Assembly (NCBI GenBank): GCA_039026975.1
Contig: JBCCLI010000070.1
Span: 1 to 21,686, forward strand
Origin: JBCBKZ01 sp039026975
Lineage (GTDB): Bacteria; Bacteroidota; Bacteroidia; J057
DNA: 21,686 bases
Direction of reading: 5' to 3'
The notes beneath the pieces were generated by a model. It searched no databases and had not been told where the DNA came from. It worked only from the letters and a program-made list of their open reading frames with translations. A program made the translations under genes and the position numbers. This document shows, piece by piece, positions 1-7,866 of this stretch (position 1 is the stretch's first letter; each line of letters begins with the position of its first letter).

Positions 1-1
1 A

Positions 2-1930
2 GTAGATGTAGTAAAAAGCCTTAACAGCCTTCCGGGAGTATCTACTGTAGGAGAAGGGGCAAGTGGATTTAACGTAAGAGGTGGAGGGATAGGCCAAAAC
101 CTAATTCTATTGGATGAAGGCCTCATTTTCAACTCCAGCCACGCGTTGGGGTTATTTTCTGTTTTCCATGCAGATGCCTTAGAGAAAGTCGCATTATACA
201 AAGGACATATTCCAGCCAAGTTTGGAGGGAGAAATTCTTCCGTCTTAAAGGTAGAAGTAAAAGAAGGAGACTATCAGGATTTTCATGGTACTGCTGGTAT
301 AGGCCTGTTTGCTTCCCGCTTTCAGGCAGATGGGCCTATATTTAAAAACAAGCTTTCCTTCAATGTAGGCTTCAGGTTTTCCTACTCTGATTGGTTGCTG
401 AGTTTAGTAGATGATTTTGATGTCAGTAACAGTAGTGCCGGATTTAATGACCTGACCTCTAAGCTAAGTTATAGGATCAGTGATAAAACCCGTTTATCCG
501 CCTCATGGTTCCAGTCTTCAGATGAATTTACTTTCAGTGATGAATTTGGATATGAGTGGAATTCAAGACTGGGGAATTTCAGGTGGAGACAGATCTATAA
601 TGATAAGTTTACGTCCTTGGTCTCAGTAGGAACAGGTACCTACACTAGTGAGCTGACGGAGCCTGGAGGGCCAGAAGCTTTTAGGTTGGAGAATGGTGTG
701 GATTTCTACAAAGCGAAAGCCCTTTTTAACCTAAATCCCTCTCCTGCTCACAAATTTGAGTTTGGGGCGGAAGGCATTATATATGACATGAAGCCAGAAG
801 TAGTTTCCCCTCTGGGAGAACAGTCATTCGTACGGGCAGAACAGCTGGAAAAAGACCAAGGGACTGAGTTGGGATTCTTCATAGAGGATGAAATCAAGAT
901 TAGTGATTTATGGGGTATATCCCTGGGACTTAGGTATAGCCATTTTTCCCAGGATGGCCCCGGTATTACCTACCTCTATGAAGAGGGAGGGCCACGAGAG
1001 ATAGAGAATACGACTGATTCTATCCAGTTCCAGTCTGGAGATGACATCCAAACTTACAGTGGGCTGGAACCCAGGGTTTCTGTAAGATGGTTATTAGATG
1101 AGGAGAGTAGCCTAAAAGCTTCCTATAATAGGATGAGGCAGTATATGCACCTGATCTCCAATACTACGGCAGCTACTCCGGTAGATTTCTGGCAAACCAG
1201 TACCCAGTATATTTTTCCTACAGTAACTGATAACTACTCCATAGGATATTATAAAAGCTTTGCCCAGAATATGTGGGAAACTTCCCTTGAAGGCTATTAC
1301 AGGAGTGGAGAAAATGTAGTGTCCTATAAAGAGGTTCCGGACTTACTGTTGAATGCTCAAATAGAGACAGAATTAGTCCCCGCTGAAAGTAGGGCATACG
1401 GAGTAGAGTTAAGTATTAAAAAAGTAAGAGGGAAACTAAGTGGATGGCTAGCATATACCTACGCCAGGACTGAGTTAAGAACAGAAGGAAACTTCCCTTC
1501 AGAAATTATTAACCAGGGAGATTGGTTTCCGGCAAATTTTGATAAGCCGCATCAGATCAACTTACAGTTGGCCTTACAGGCAAATATCAGAAATTCTGTT
1601 TCTTTGAACTTTACCTATGAAAGTGGAAGACCGGTAACAGCACCTGTAGGAAATTATATTATAGATGGTCAGCCTATCCCTCAATATTCACTCCGTAACG
1701 CTTTCAGAATCCCTGATTATCACAGACTGGATTTGGCCTGGACCATGAATAACGGAATCATTAAGAGGAGGAAGTACAAAAGTACCTTCACATTTGCTAT
1801 ATATAACCTGTATGCTCGCAGGAATCCATTTTCCATTTTCTTTAAACGGGAGAATGGGGTACCTAATGCATTTAGATTATCAGTCATAGGTACCATGGTA
1901 CCTTCAATCACTTATAACATAAGCTTCTGA
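2..1930 (+). CDS. TonB-dependent outer-membrane receptor, cassette A (5' partial)
   Basis: This is the C-terminal 642 residues of a TonB-dependent receptor; the open frame runs off the left edge, so the signal peptide and any STN or carboxypeptidase-regulatory-like domains lie outside the window. The first visible codon is in the plug domain (VKSLNSLPGV, then FNVRGGG). The TTG at 110 is an internal codon of the plug, not a start. The plug continues to about base 300, followed by a 22-strand-type barrel region that ends in the aromatic residue F (TYNISF), as expected for BAM-inserted barrels. Family landmarks include RMRQYMHLISN and ESGRPVTAPVGNY. It aligns almost without gaps to the complete receptor at 5138-7861. 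It probably imports an unknown ligand across the outer membrane using TonB energy. The DUF4249 lipoprotein gene follows after 3 bp, which suggests translational coupling. Family assignment is secure; the ligand is unknown. Confidence 0.93.
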   Translation, partial: VDVVKSLNSLPGVSTVGEGASGFNVRGGGIGQNLILLDEGLIFNSSHALGLFSVFHADALEKVALYKGHIPAKFGGRNSSVLKVEVKEGDYQDFHGTAGIGLFASRFQADGPIFKNKLSFNVGFRFSYSDWLLSLVDDFDVSNSSAGFNDLTSKLSYRISDKTRLSASWFQSSDEFTFSDEFGYEWNSRLGNFRWRQIYNDKFTSLVSVGTGTYTSELTEPGGPEAFRLENGVDFYKAKALFNLNPSPAHKFEFGAEGIIYDMKPEVVSPLGEQSFVRAEQLEKDQGTELGFFIEDEIKISDLWGISLGLRYSHFSQDGPGITYLYEEGGPREIENTTDSIQFQSGDDIQTYSGLEPRVSVRWLLDEESSLKASYNRMRQYMHLISNTTAATPVDFWQTSTQYIFPTVTDNYSIGYYKSFAQNMWETSLEGYYRSGENVVSYKEVPDLLLNAQIETELVPAESRAYGVELSIKKVRGKLSGWLAYTYARTELRTEGNFPSEIINQGDWFPANFDKPHQINLQLALQANIRNSVSLNFTYESGRPVTAPVGNYIIDGQPIPQYSLRNAFRIPDYHRLDLAWTMNNGIIKRRKYKSTFTFAIYNLYARRNPFSIFFKRENGVPNAFRLSVIGTMVPSITYNISF

Positions 1931-1933
1931 TTC

Positions 1934-3001
1934 ATGCAAAAAATATTCACCTACCTGTGCATAGGATGTCTGGGAATCCTCTTTGGAGGCTGCGTAGAAA
2001 CGGTAGACCTGGAAGCCCCCAGGATAGAGGATGAGCTTGTCATTTATGGAGCCCTACATGCCGGAGTAGGCAGGAATGAAGTCCAGCTCGGCTATACCCA
2101 GAGGTTTGGTACGTTTAGTATTCAGCCGGAGACTGGAGCTAGCGTACGCTTTATGGATAGCCGTGGGGAAGTGTATAGCTGTGTGGAAGAAACCCCTGGC
2201 ACTTATGTGTGGGTAAATACGGACAGACCCGTACGTGCAGGAGAATCTTTTACCCTGGAGGTATCTACGACAGCTGGTATTACCTACAAATCTACGCCTG
2301 AAACAGTTCCGGGCTTTCTCCCTATCAAAGATATTTATTTCACCCTGAATGATGATGTGATAGAAGATCAGTTTGGAAATGAGTTTACCCAGACCTTTGT
2401 AGATGTATTTGTAGACATAGATATTAGGGAGTATGAAGGTAGGCCGCTACTCAGGTGGAGAACAGAGAATGCATATACCTTCCGTGAAATAGAGCTACCC
2501 ACCTTTTGTCCACCGCAGAATCCCATCAAACGCTGCTATATAAATGATGGCGTAAAACAGCCTGAGGAAGTGTTGCTATTAGATGGAAATGATGTGGAGA
2601 GAGGAGAAGTAAAAGGAATCTGGGTAGGGCGTAAAGCCTTTGACTCCACTTTCAATGATGTAAATGTATTTAGGGTATTCCAGCGCACCCTGACCTTAAC
2701 TGGCTTTACCTACTGGGTTAATCAGGAAAAGGTGTTCAGCCAGGGGGGAAGTATCTTTGACTCTTCTCCCACTTCCGTGAGGGGGAATCTGGTCAATCAG
2801 AATGATCCTGAAGACCAAATCCTGGGTAATTTTGAAGTGTTTAGTGCAGATACCGCGCTTATTTCCATGACCCTAACAGACTTTACACCTGATATCCCAC
2901 CTGAAGTATGTGTTTTTAGAAGGTGTAATGTAAATGCCCCTTGTCTTGCCTGTGAGCTGGTGCCTAATAGTTCTCTCACGAAACCAGACTTTTTCCCTTA
3001 A
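1934..3001 (+). CDS. DUF4249 family lipoprotein (cassette A)
   Basis: This 355-residue protein starts with a lipoprotein signal peptide whose lipobox LFGGC puts the lipidated cysteine at residue 20. The mature start CVETVDLEAP closely matches the three other DUF4249 proteins in the window (C[VI]E[AT]V[DE]L). Shared blocks are ELVIYG near residue 35, IWVGRKAFDSTFN near 230, GSIFDSSPTSVRGN near 275, and a cysteine-rich C-terminus (C-V-F-R-R-C...APCLAC) ending in NSSLTKPDFFP. DUF4249 proteins are Bacteroidota lipoproteins of unknown function, commonly encoded next to TonB-dependent receptors. A role as the receptor's outer-membrane lipoprotein partner, comparable in position to SusD, is inference from context. 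It sits 3 bp after the receptor and 4 bp before the MG2 protein, so the three are very likely one operon. Confidence 0.9.
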   Translation: MQKIFTYLCIGCLGILFGGCVETVDLEAPRIEDELVIYGALHAGVGRNEVQLGYTQRFGTFSIQPETGASVRFMDSRGEVYSCVEETPGTYVWVNTDRPVRAGESFTLEVSTTAGITYKSTPETVPGFLPIKDIYFTLNDDVIEDQFGNEFTQTFVDVFVDIDIREYEGRPLLRWRTENAYTFREIELPTFCPPQNPIKRCYINDGVKQPEEVLLLDGNDVERGEVKGIWVGRKAFDSTFNDVNVFRVFQRTLTLTGFTYWVNQEKVFSQGGSIFDSSPTSVRGNLVNQNDPEDQILGNFEVFSADTALISMTLTDFTPDIPPEVCVFRRCNVNAPCLACELVPNSSLTKPDFFP

Positions 3002-3005
3002 TCTT

Positions 3006-4682
3006 ATGAATAGATCTACAAATAATAGTTGTATTCTCCCTGCTTTGAATAGGAAGCTATTAACTGGGAGTAAGCTAATAGGAATGTTGATGTGTCTGTT
3101 CTTTCTCACTTCTACCCTTTTATATGGACAGGCAGAGATGCACGTACACATGGATAAGGGGTTCTATGTGGGTGGAGAAAGAATCTGGTACACCTTATAT
3201 CTTACCCGGGATGATGGCCTTCCCCTTTCACAGGGTACTGTATTCATCAGCTGGTATAACCAGGAAAAGGAAGAGGTTCAGATCCAACAATACCTGGTAA
3301 CAGATGGAAGAGCTGCAGGTAGCCTATTTCTAGGGGAAAAGTTTACTCAAGGGAACTACCTCTGCCGGATTTCTTCTCCTAATCTTATACCTACTAAGTG
3401 GTTAGTGAAAGATTATCTAATCCCAGTCTTCACCCCTACGCAAGAGGAAGATTCTCCGGGAGAATTATCTGAGGAAACTCTCTCAAGAACTGAAGATAAG
3501 AGGGTAGAACTTAGCCAGGAAGTCTATACGCCACGGGAGGTAGTTCAGATTACTACTACTGCTAGCAAAGGCAAATACAGCCTAAGTGTAATAGATGTAG
3601 CCCATGCAGAACCATTCATGGAAAATAATCATTTCCTGGGCACCCAGCAGATCCCTTTCTCAGGTGCAGAAGTCTCCCTTGACTTAACCAAATGGAACTT
3701 AGCAGGAAAAATCATCAAAGCTAGTGGGGAAGAGTTACCCGGATTGGTGGGTGTGTATTGGGTAGAGAAAGATACCATATTGACTGTAAGGCCTCAGAAG
3801 GGGATATTTTCCATCCAACTCCCATATGCAGTAGGTAGACAGCACTTTCAGGTAATGGATTCTGGCCTTTTTCCAGATAATGAGTTCGGAGTGAGCTGGG
3901 AAGCCTCCCCCCTACCTGTTTCAGCTGATATTCCTCCTATTCCATCTTTAGAACCTCTTACTAGCAAGCAAAAGCAGTATATCTACTGGTTTACCAGAAG
4001 ACAATTACTAAATAGAATTTTCCAGGTTTCAGCTCCAGTCGAGACTGCTAATACGGAAAGTGAGGCCAAAGGTGAAGAACCAGATAGAGCTTATGACTCT
4101 CAGGAATACTTAGCTTTTCAGGACTTAGAATCCTTTTGTAGGGAGGTGCTGGCAGGCGCAATAAAGATTGACGCTAAAGGTTCCCGCAAGGGATTTAAGT
4201 TATTGAATTATGATTCCAAACTAAGATATCAATACGAACCACTTGTATTCATAGATGATAGAGTATTGAAAGACCCCAGTCAGATATGGGAGGTAAATTG
4301 GAAGAATATTGATAAGATAGAGCTATATGCTACCCATCAGAGTACATCAGTACATTTTGGCTCGGCAGGAGTGAGAGGTGGAGTCTTTCGGTTGTACACA
4401 AGAGGAAAGCAAGCCTTAGTGGAAAGACTAGACTTTCTCCCTACCAGTGAGATTGACGGATTAAGCATACAAGAGTCATTCCTACCACCATCAGAGCTAG
4501 CAGGAGGAAAGCCCTACATTAGGCCTTTGGTGCACTGGGATGCAGCCCTTGATGTGGAGGTTGAGAAGGTTAAGGCTACCTTTCAGCATTCTGATGTAAA
4601 GGGTAATTTTAGAATAGACATAAAGGGAGTTACTGCTGAGGGAGAATGGGTAGAAATATCTGACACCTATCAAGTGCAGTAA
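3006..4682 (+). CDS. MG2-domain protein with C-terminal plug-like domain (cassette A)
   Basis: This 558-residue exported protein is of the Bacteroidota MG2 (alpha-2-macroglobulin N-terminal-like) type. The open frame extends upstream to 2934, but that would overlap the lipoprotein gene; ATG 3006, 4 bp after its stop, fits better, and ATG 3084 (MLMCLFFLTSTLLYGQ) would give a tighter type-I signal peptide. After the signal, VHMDKGFYVGGERIWYTLYL (about residues 47-66) is the typical MG2 opening. Near residues 431-490, PLVFIDDRVLKDPSQIW, IDKIELYA and FGSAGVRGGVFRLYT resemble the TonB-receptor plug. The C-terminus (HWDAAL...FQHSDVKGNFRIDIKG) matches the usual end of this family. Relatives I recall are often around 800 residues, so this is a short form. 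No lipobox is visible, so it is probably periplasmic. Function is unknown; its position points to a role with the receptor and lipoprotein. Confidence 0.82.
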   Translation: MNRSTNNSCILPALNRKLLTGSKLIGMLMCLFFLTSTLLYGQAEMHVHMDKGFYVGGERIWYTLYLTRDDGLPLSQGTVFISWYNQEKEEVQIQQYLVTDGRAAGSLFLGEKFTQGNYLCRISSPNLIPTKWLVKDYLIPVFTPTQEEDSPGELSEETLSRTEDKRVELSQEVYTPREVVQITTTASKGKYSLSVIDVAHAEPFMENNHFLGTQQIPFSGAEVSLDLTKWNLAGKIIKASGEELPGLVGVYWVEKDTILTVRPQKGIFSIQLPYAVGRQHFQVMDSGLFPDNEFGVSWEASPLPVSADIPPIPSLEPLTSKQKQYIYWFTRRQLLNRIFQVSAPVETANTESEAKGEEPDRAYDSQEYLAFQDLESFCREVLAGAIKIDAKGSRKGFKLLNYDSKLRYQYEPLVFIDDRVLKDPSQIWEVNWKNIDKIELYATHQSTSVHFGSAGVRGGVFRLYTRGKQALVERLDFLPTSEIDGLSIQESFLPPSELAGGKPYIRPLVHWDAALDVEVEKVKATFQHSDVKGNFRIDIKGVTAEGEWVEISDTYQVQ

Positions 4683-4706
4683 TGCTTCAGCCTTTTACCA
4701 CACTAA

Positions 4707-5087
4707 ATGTCTTTGATTAGCATGGATAGCCAAGTGTTTTGTGAGACTATTCATACCTACTTCCGTTACCTGGAACAGGCTGATCTGGCAAAAGTATTAA
4801 CCCTTTTTGGGGAGGAGGGAAAGGTGTATTCTCCTGTTTATGGAGTAAAAGAGATAGAGCCTTTTTACAGAGGATTATTCCATGATACGGAAAAAAGTGT
4901 GATCAGCATACATGCCATTATGGCTAATCTGAATGATCCTTACCATCTGTCAGCCAGGTTTAGTTATCAATGGAAAAGGGTAGATCAGCCAGCAGTAACC
5001 TTTGAAGGGGTAGATCTTTTTAGCTTTACAAAAGAAGGGAAAATAAGCCAGCTGGAAATAATATATGATACCAGCGTACTGGAATAG
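4707..5087 (+). CDS. small NTF2-like (SnoaL-type) protein
   Basis: This 126-residue protein has no signal peptide and looks like a single NTF2/SnoaL-fold domain. An N-terminal helix pattern (FCETIHTYFRYLEQADLAK) is followed by a phase typical of the fold: LFGEEGKVYSPVYGVKEIEPFYRGLF, then alternating strands ending in FEGVDLFSFTKEGKISQLEI. Such domains form small cones that bind ligands or act as isomerases or dimerisation units, and the fold alone does not give an activity. ATG 4707 is used here; ATG 4722 (MDSQVF) is equally possible. It starts 24 bp after the MG2 gene and ends 50 bp before the second receptor, so it may be the last gene of cassette A or an unrelated insertion between the two cassettes. 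It has no counterpart in cassette B. Confidence 0.8.
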   Translation: MSLISMDSQVFCETIHTYFRYLEQADLAKVLTLFGEEGKVYSPVYGVKEIEPFYRGLFHDTEKSVISIHAIMANLNDPYHLSARFSYQWKRVDQPAVTFEGVDLFSFTKEGKISQLEIIYDTSVLE

Positions 5088-5097
5088 ATATTTTTGT
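5065..5097 (+). promoter_or_regulatory. candidate Bacteroidota promoter for cassette B
   Basis: TATTTTTG at 5090-5097 matches the Bacteroidota -7 consensus TAnnTTTG at all fixed positions. TATG at 5065-5068, 21 bp upstream, matches three of four bases of the -33 TTTG element. Transcription would start near 5104, about 34 nt before the ATG of the complete receptor. Most of the element lies in the 3' end of the preceding gene. AT-rich sequence makes chance matches common. Confidence 0.45.
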
Positions 5098-5137
5098 ATC
5101 TTTTCATTCTTTTACTACTACCTACACTGTTGCTTGT

Positions 5138-7861
5138 ATGCTACCCTTACGAAAGGTACTAGGGACTGTCCATATTCTGTTTATTTCCTTACTGGTACAT
5201 GCCCAGTCGGAATCTCCGCTTTCTGCTAGCTGGAATGGCTTACTGAGCTACGCTACCACCTCGGAATTCCTTGAAGCCTTTTCCACCCAATGCCTTATTC
5301 CTCTTTATTATGAGCCCGCCTCTTTTCCCCAGAAAGCGGTCAATATAGCAGTAGGGACTTATACTTTAGAAGAAATCCTAAGAGAAGGCTTAGCCACTCA
5401 GAGTCTTGACTACATTCTGTATCAGGATCAGGTATTGGTCATCCTGCCGCAGGAGGTATTAGCCCAACTCAACGAGTATCAGTCAGTCCAGCCGCCTATT
5501 GGAGATCAGCAGAACCTGGCAGCTCCTGACCGCGTCTTGGGAAATAAACTACTACCCTCCTTAGAAGATACCCTGACCATTAGTGGGATACTCCTGGATG
5601 AGGAAACGGGAAGACCTGTAGAAGGAGGAAGAGTGGCCTTACCCGACCAGCAAACATTTAGCCTTTCAAATGATCAAGGTGTATTTACCCTCCGCATGCC
5701 TAAGGGGCGGCAGAATGTGTGGGTTCAGAAACTAGGATATGAACAGTTGAGAGAGGTAGTGGAAGTATGGGGAGCAGATTCTCTATCATTTGTAATAAGT
5801 GAAGAACCTTACAGCTTGGAGGAGGTATTGGTTCAGGCAAGAGCAACAGATGCTAATATTCGCACATTAGACGTAGGGCTTACAGAATTAAGTATAAAGA
5901 GCATCAAAGAAATTCCTGCATTTCTGGGGGAGACTGACCTGGTGAAAAGCCTCATCAGTCTGCCCGGTGTATCTTCTGTGGGAGAAGGGGCTAGCGGATT
6001 TAACGTAAGAGGGGGGGGTGTAGGCCAAAACCTCATCATGATGGATGATGGAATCATATTTAATTCCAGTCATGCCTTAGGATTCTTTTCTGTATTCCAT
6101 GCTGATGCCATGGAGAAGGTGGCCCTTTATAAAGGCCATGTCCCAGCCAGATTTGGGGGAAGAAATGCCTCTGTCATGGAGGTGAAAGTAAAAGAGGGAG
6201 ACCTGGAAAACTTTCACGGAAGTGGAGGGATAGGATTATTTGCTTCCCGCCTACAGCTGGAAGGCCCTATTCTCAGAGATAAACTTTCCTTCAATGTAGG
6301 ACTCAGGTTCTCCTATTCAGACTGGTTATTAGGACTAGCCAGAGACCCGGAGGTGAGTAGTAGTAGTGCAGCCTTCAATGATATAAATGCCAAGCTTAGC
6401 TGGCGCTTGAGTGATGAAGCGAGAATTTCTGCCTCCTGGTTCCAGTCAGCAGATGAGTTCAGTTTCAGTGATGATTTCGGCTATGGATGGAATTCTACAG
6501 TAGGCCATATTGAATGGCGACAAATTTTTAGTGATGAATTCACCTCCTTAGTTTCTGTATCAACAGGAACCTATGGCAGTGATCTCTTTGAGCCTACAGG
6601 TCAGGCTGCCTTCACCCTGGAAAATGGGATAGAATTTTATAAGGTAAAGCCCACCTTCAATTATAATCCTTTGCCGGGGCACAGGTTTGAATTTGGAGCA
6701 GAATGGATCAGGTATGAGATGAATCCTGAGACTATTCAACCCAGAGGAGAACAATCATCCATTCTGGCCAGGGCAATAGAAAAAGACCAGGGAAACGAAC
6801 TAGCCTTTTTCCTGGAAGATGAAATAGATATTAATGATTTGTTTGGCATATCTATAGGGCTACGCTATAGTAGCTTTCAGCAAACAGGACCAGAGTTATC
6901 CTATATCTATGAAGAAAGTGCCCCTAGAGAAGCGTTCACTACAGTGGATTCTGTTAGGTTTTCCAGTGGAGAAGAAGTACAGCGCTATGATGGCTTTGAA
7001 CCCAGGGTTTCTTTTCGTTGGTTGCTAGATGAGACCAGTAGCCTGAAGCTTAGCTATAACAGGATGCGGCAGTATGTCCACCTTATCTCAAATACTACTG
7101 CCACTACTCCTGTAGATTTCTGGCAAATCAGTACCCAGTATATTCCCCCTACCATCTCAGATAATTACTCAATCGGCTATTACAGAAATTTCTCCCAGAA
7201 CCTGTGGGAGACCTCTCTGGAAGCTTATTACAGACAAGGAAAAGAGGTAGTAGCCTATAAAGATCTACCTGAGTTATTACTGAATCAGCAGCTGGAAACG
7301 GAAATTTTACCTGCAGAAAGTAGGGCATGGGGGGTAGAACTAAGTGTTAAAAAGACATCTGGTAAATTGAGAGGGTGGATCGCCTACACCTATGCGAGGA
7401 CGCAGCTACGCGCCATAGGAGACTTTCCCTCCGAGATCATTAATGAAGGAGAGTGGTATCCTGCCAACTGGGAAAAACCCCACCAGCTTAATATGCTGGC
7501 CACCCTCCAGGCAAATACACGAAATACGATCTCCCTAAACTTCACCTATGAGAGTGGAAGACCCGTAACGGCCCCTGTAGGAAATTACCAAATAGGGAAT
7601 ACGCTAGTCCCACAGTATTCATTCAGGAACGCTTTTAGGATACCTGATTACCATAGGCTAGACTTGTCCTGGACCACGGATAATGGCATTATCAAAAGGC
7701 GGAAATTTAAGAGCTCATACACCTTTGCTATATATAATCTCTATGCCCGAAGAAATCCCTTCTCTATATTCTTCAGACGAGAAGACGGTATTTCCAGGGC
7801 CTTCAGGTTATCAGTTATTGGGACCATGATCCCTTCTGTTACCTATAACCTCAGATTTTAA
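5138..7861 (+). CDS. TonB-dependent outer-membrane receptor with STN domain, cassette B (complete)
   Basis: This complete 907-residue receptor has a signal peptide (residues 1-23, ending LLVHAQ), an STN/secretin-like domain at about 36-105 (FLEAFSTQCLIPLYYEP...VLVILP), a carboxypeptidase-regulatory-like beta domain at about 147-231 (ISGILLDEETGRPVEGG), a plug at about 240-355 (TDLVKSLISLPGV, FNVRGGG), and a barrel ending TYNLRF. It takes a ligand across the outer membrane with TonB energy; the ligand is unknown. STN domains in FecA-type receptors pass signals to a FecR-like anti-sigma factor, but no FecR-like gene is present here. The barrel is closely similar to the cassette A receptor, including RMRQYVHLISN and ESGRPVTAPVGNY. 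It carries an 8-G homopolymer at 6011-6018 within the plug. The first of three DUF4249 genes follows after 5 bp. Confidence 0.96.
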   Translation: MLPLRKVLGTVHILFISLLVHAQSESPLSASWNGLLSYATTSEFLEAFSTQCLIPLYYEPASFPQKAVNIAVGTYTLEEILREGLATQSLDYILYQDQVLVILPQEVLAQLNEYQSVQPPIGDQQNLAAPDRVLGNKLLPSLEDTLTISGILLDEETGRPVEGGRVALPDQQTFSLSNDQGVFTLRMPKGRQNVWVQKLGYEQLREVVEVWGADSLSFVISEEPYSLEEVLVQARATDANIRTLDVGLTELSIKSIKEIPAFLGETDLVKSLISLPGVSSVGEGASGFNVRGGGVGQNLIMMDDGIIFNSSHALGFFSVFHADAMEKVALYKGHVPARFGGRNASVMEVKVKEGDLENFHGSGGIGLFASRLQLEGPILRDKLSFNVGLRFSYSDWLLGLARDPEVSSSSAAFNDINAKLSWRLSDEARISASWFQSADEFSFSDDFGYGWNSTVGHIEWRQIFSDEFTSLVSVSTGTYGSDLFEPTGQAAFTLENGIEFYKVKPTFNYNPLPGHRFEFGAEWIRYEMNPETIQPRGEQSSILARAIEKDQGNELAFFLEDEIDINDLFGISIGLRYSSFQQTGPELSYIYEESAPREAFTTVDSVRFSSGEEVQRYDGFEPRVSFRWLLDETSSLKLSYNRMRQYVHLISNTTATTPVDFWQISTQYIPPTISDNYSIGYYRNFSQNLWETSLEAYYRQGKEVVAYKDLPELLLNQQLETEILPAESRAWGVELSVKKTSGKLRGWIAYTYARTQLRAIGDFPSEIINEGEWYPANWEKPHQLNMLATLQANTRNTISLNFTYESGRPVTAPVGNYQIGNTLVPQYSFRNAFRIPDYHRLDLSWTTDNGIIKRRKFKSSYTFAIYNLYARRNPFSIFFRREDGISRAFRLSVIGTMIPSVTYNLRF

Positions 7862-7866
7862 AGCAG

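Noticed and set aside
2934..3005. Longer N-terminus for the MG2 protein
   Set aside because: It would overlap the end of the DUF4249 gene and place 24 non-signal residues before a start at 3006 that fits operon spacing.
2873..3151. Minus-strand frame of 92 codons across the lipoprotein/MG2 junction
   Set aside because: It lies antisense to two well-supported genes and its translation shows no protein-like pattern.
6356..6367. AGT trinucleotide run in the cassette B receptor
   Set aside because: It is only four units, encodes serines in a barrel loop, and is in-frame, so it is unlikely to matter.
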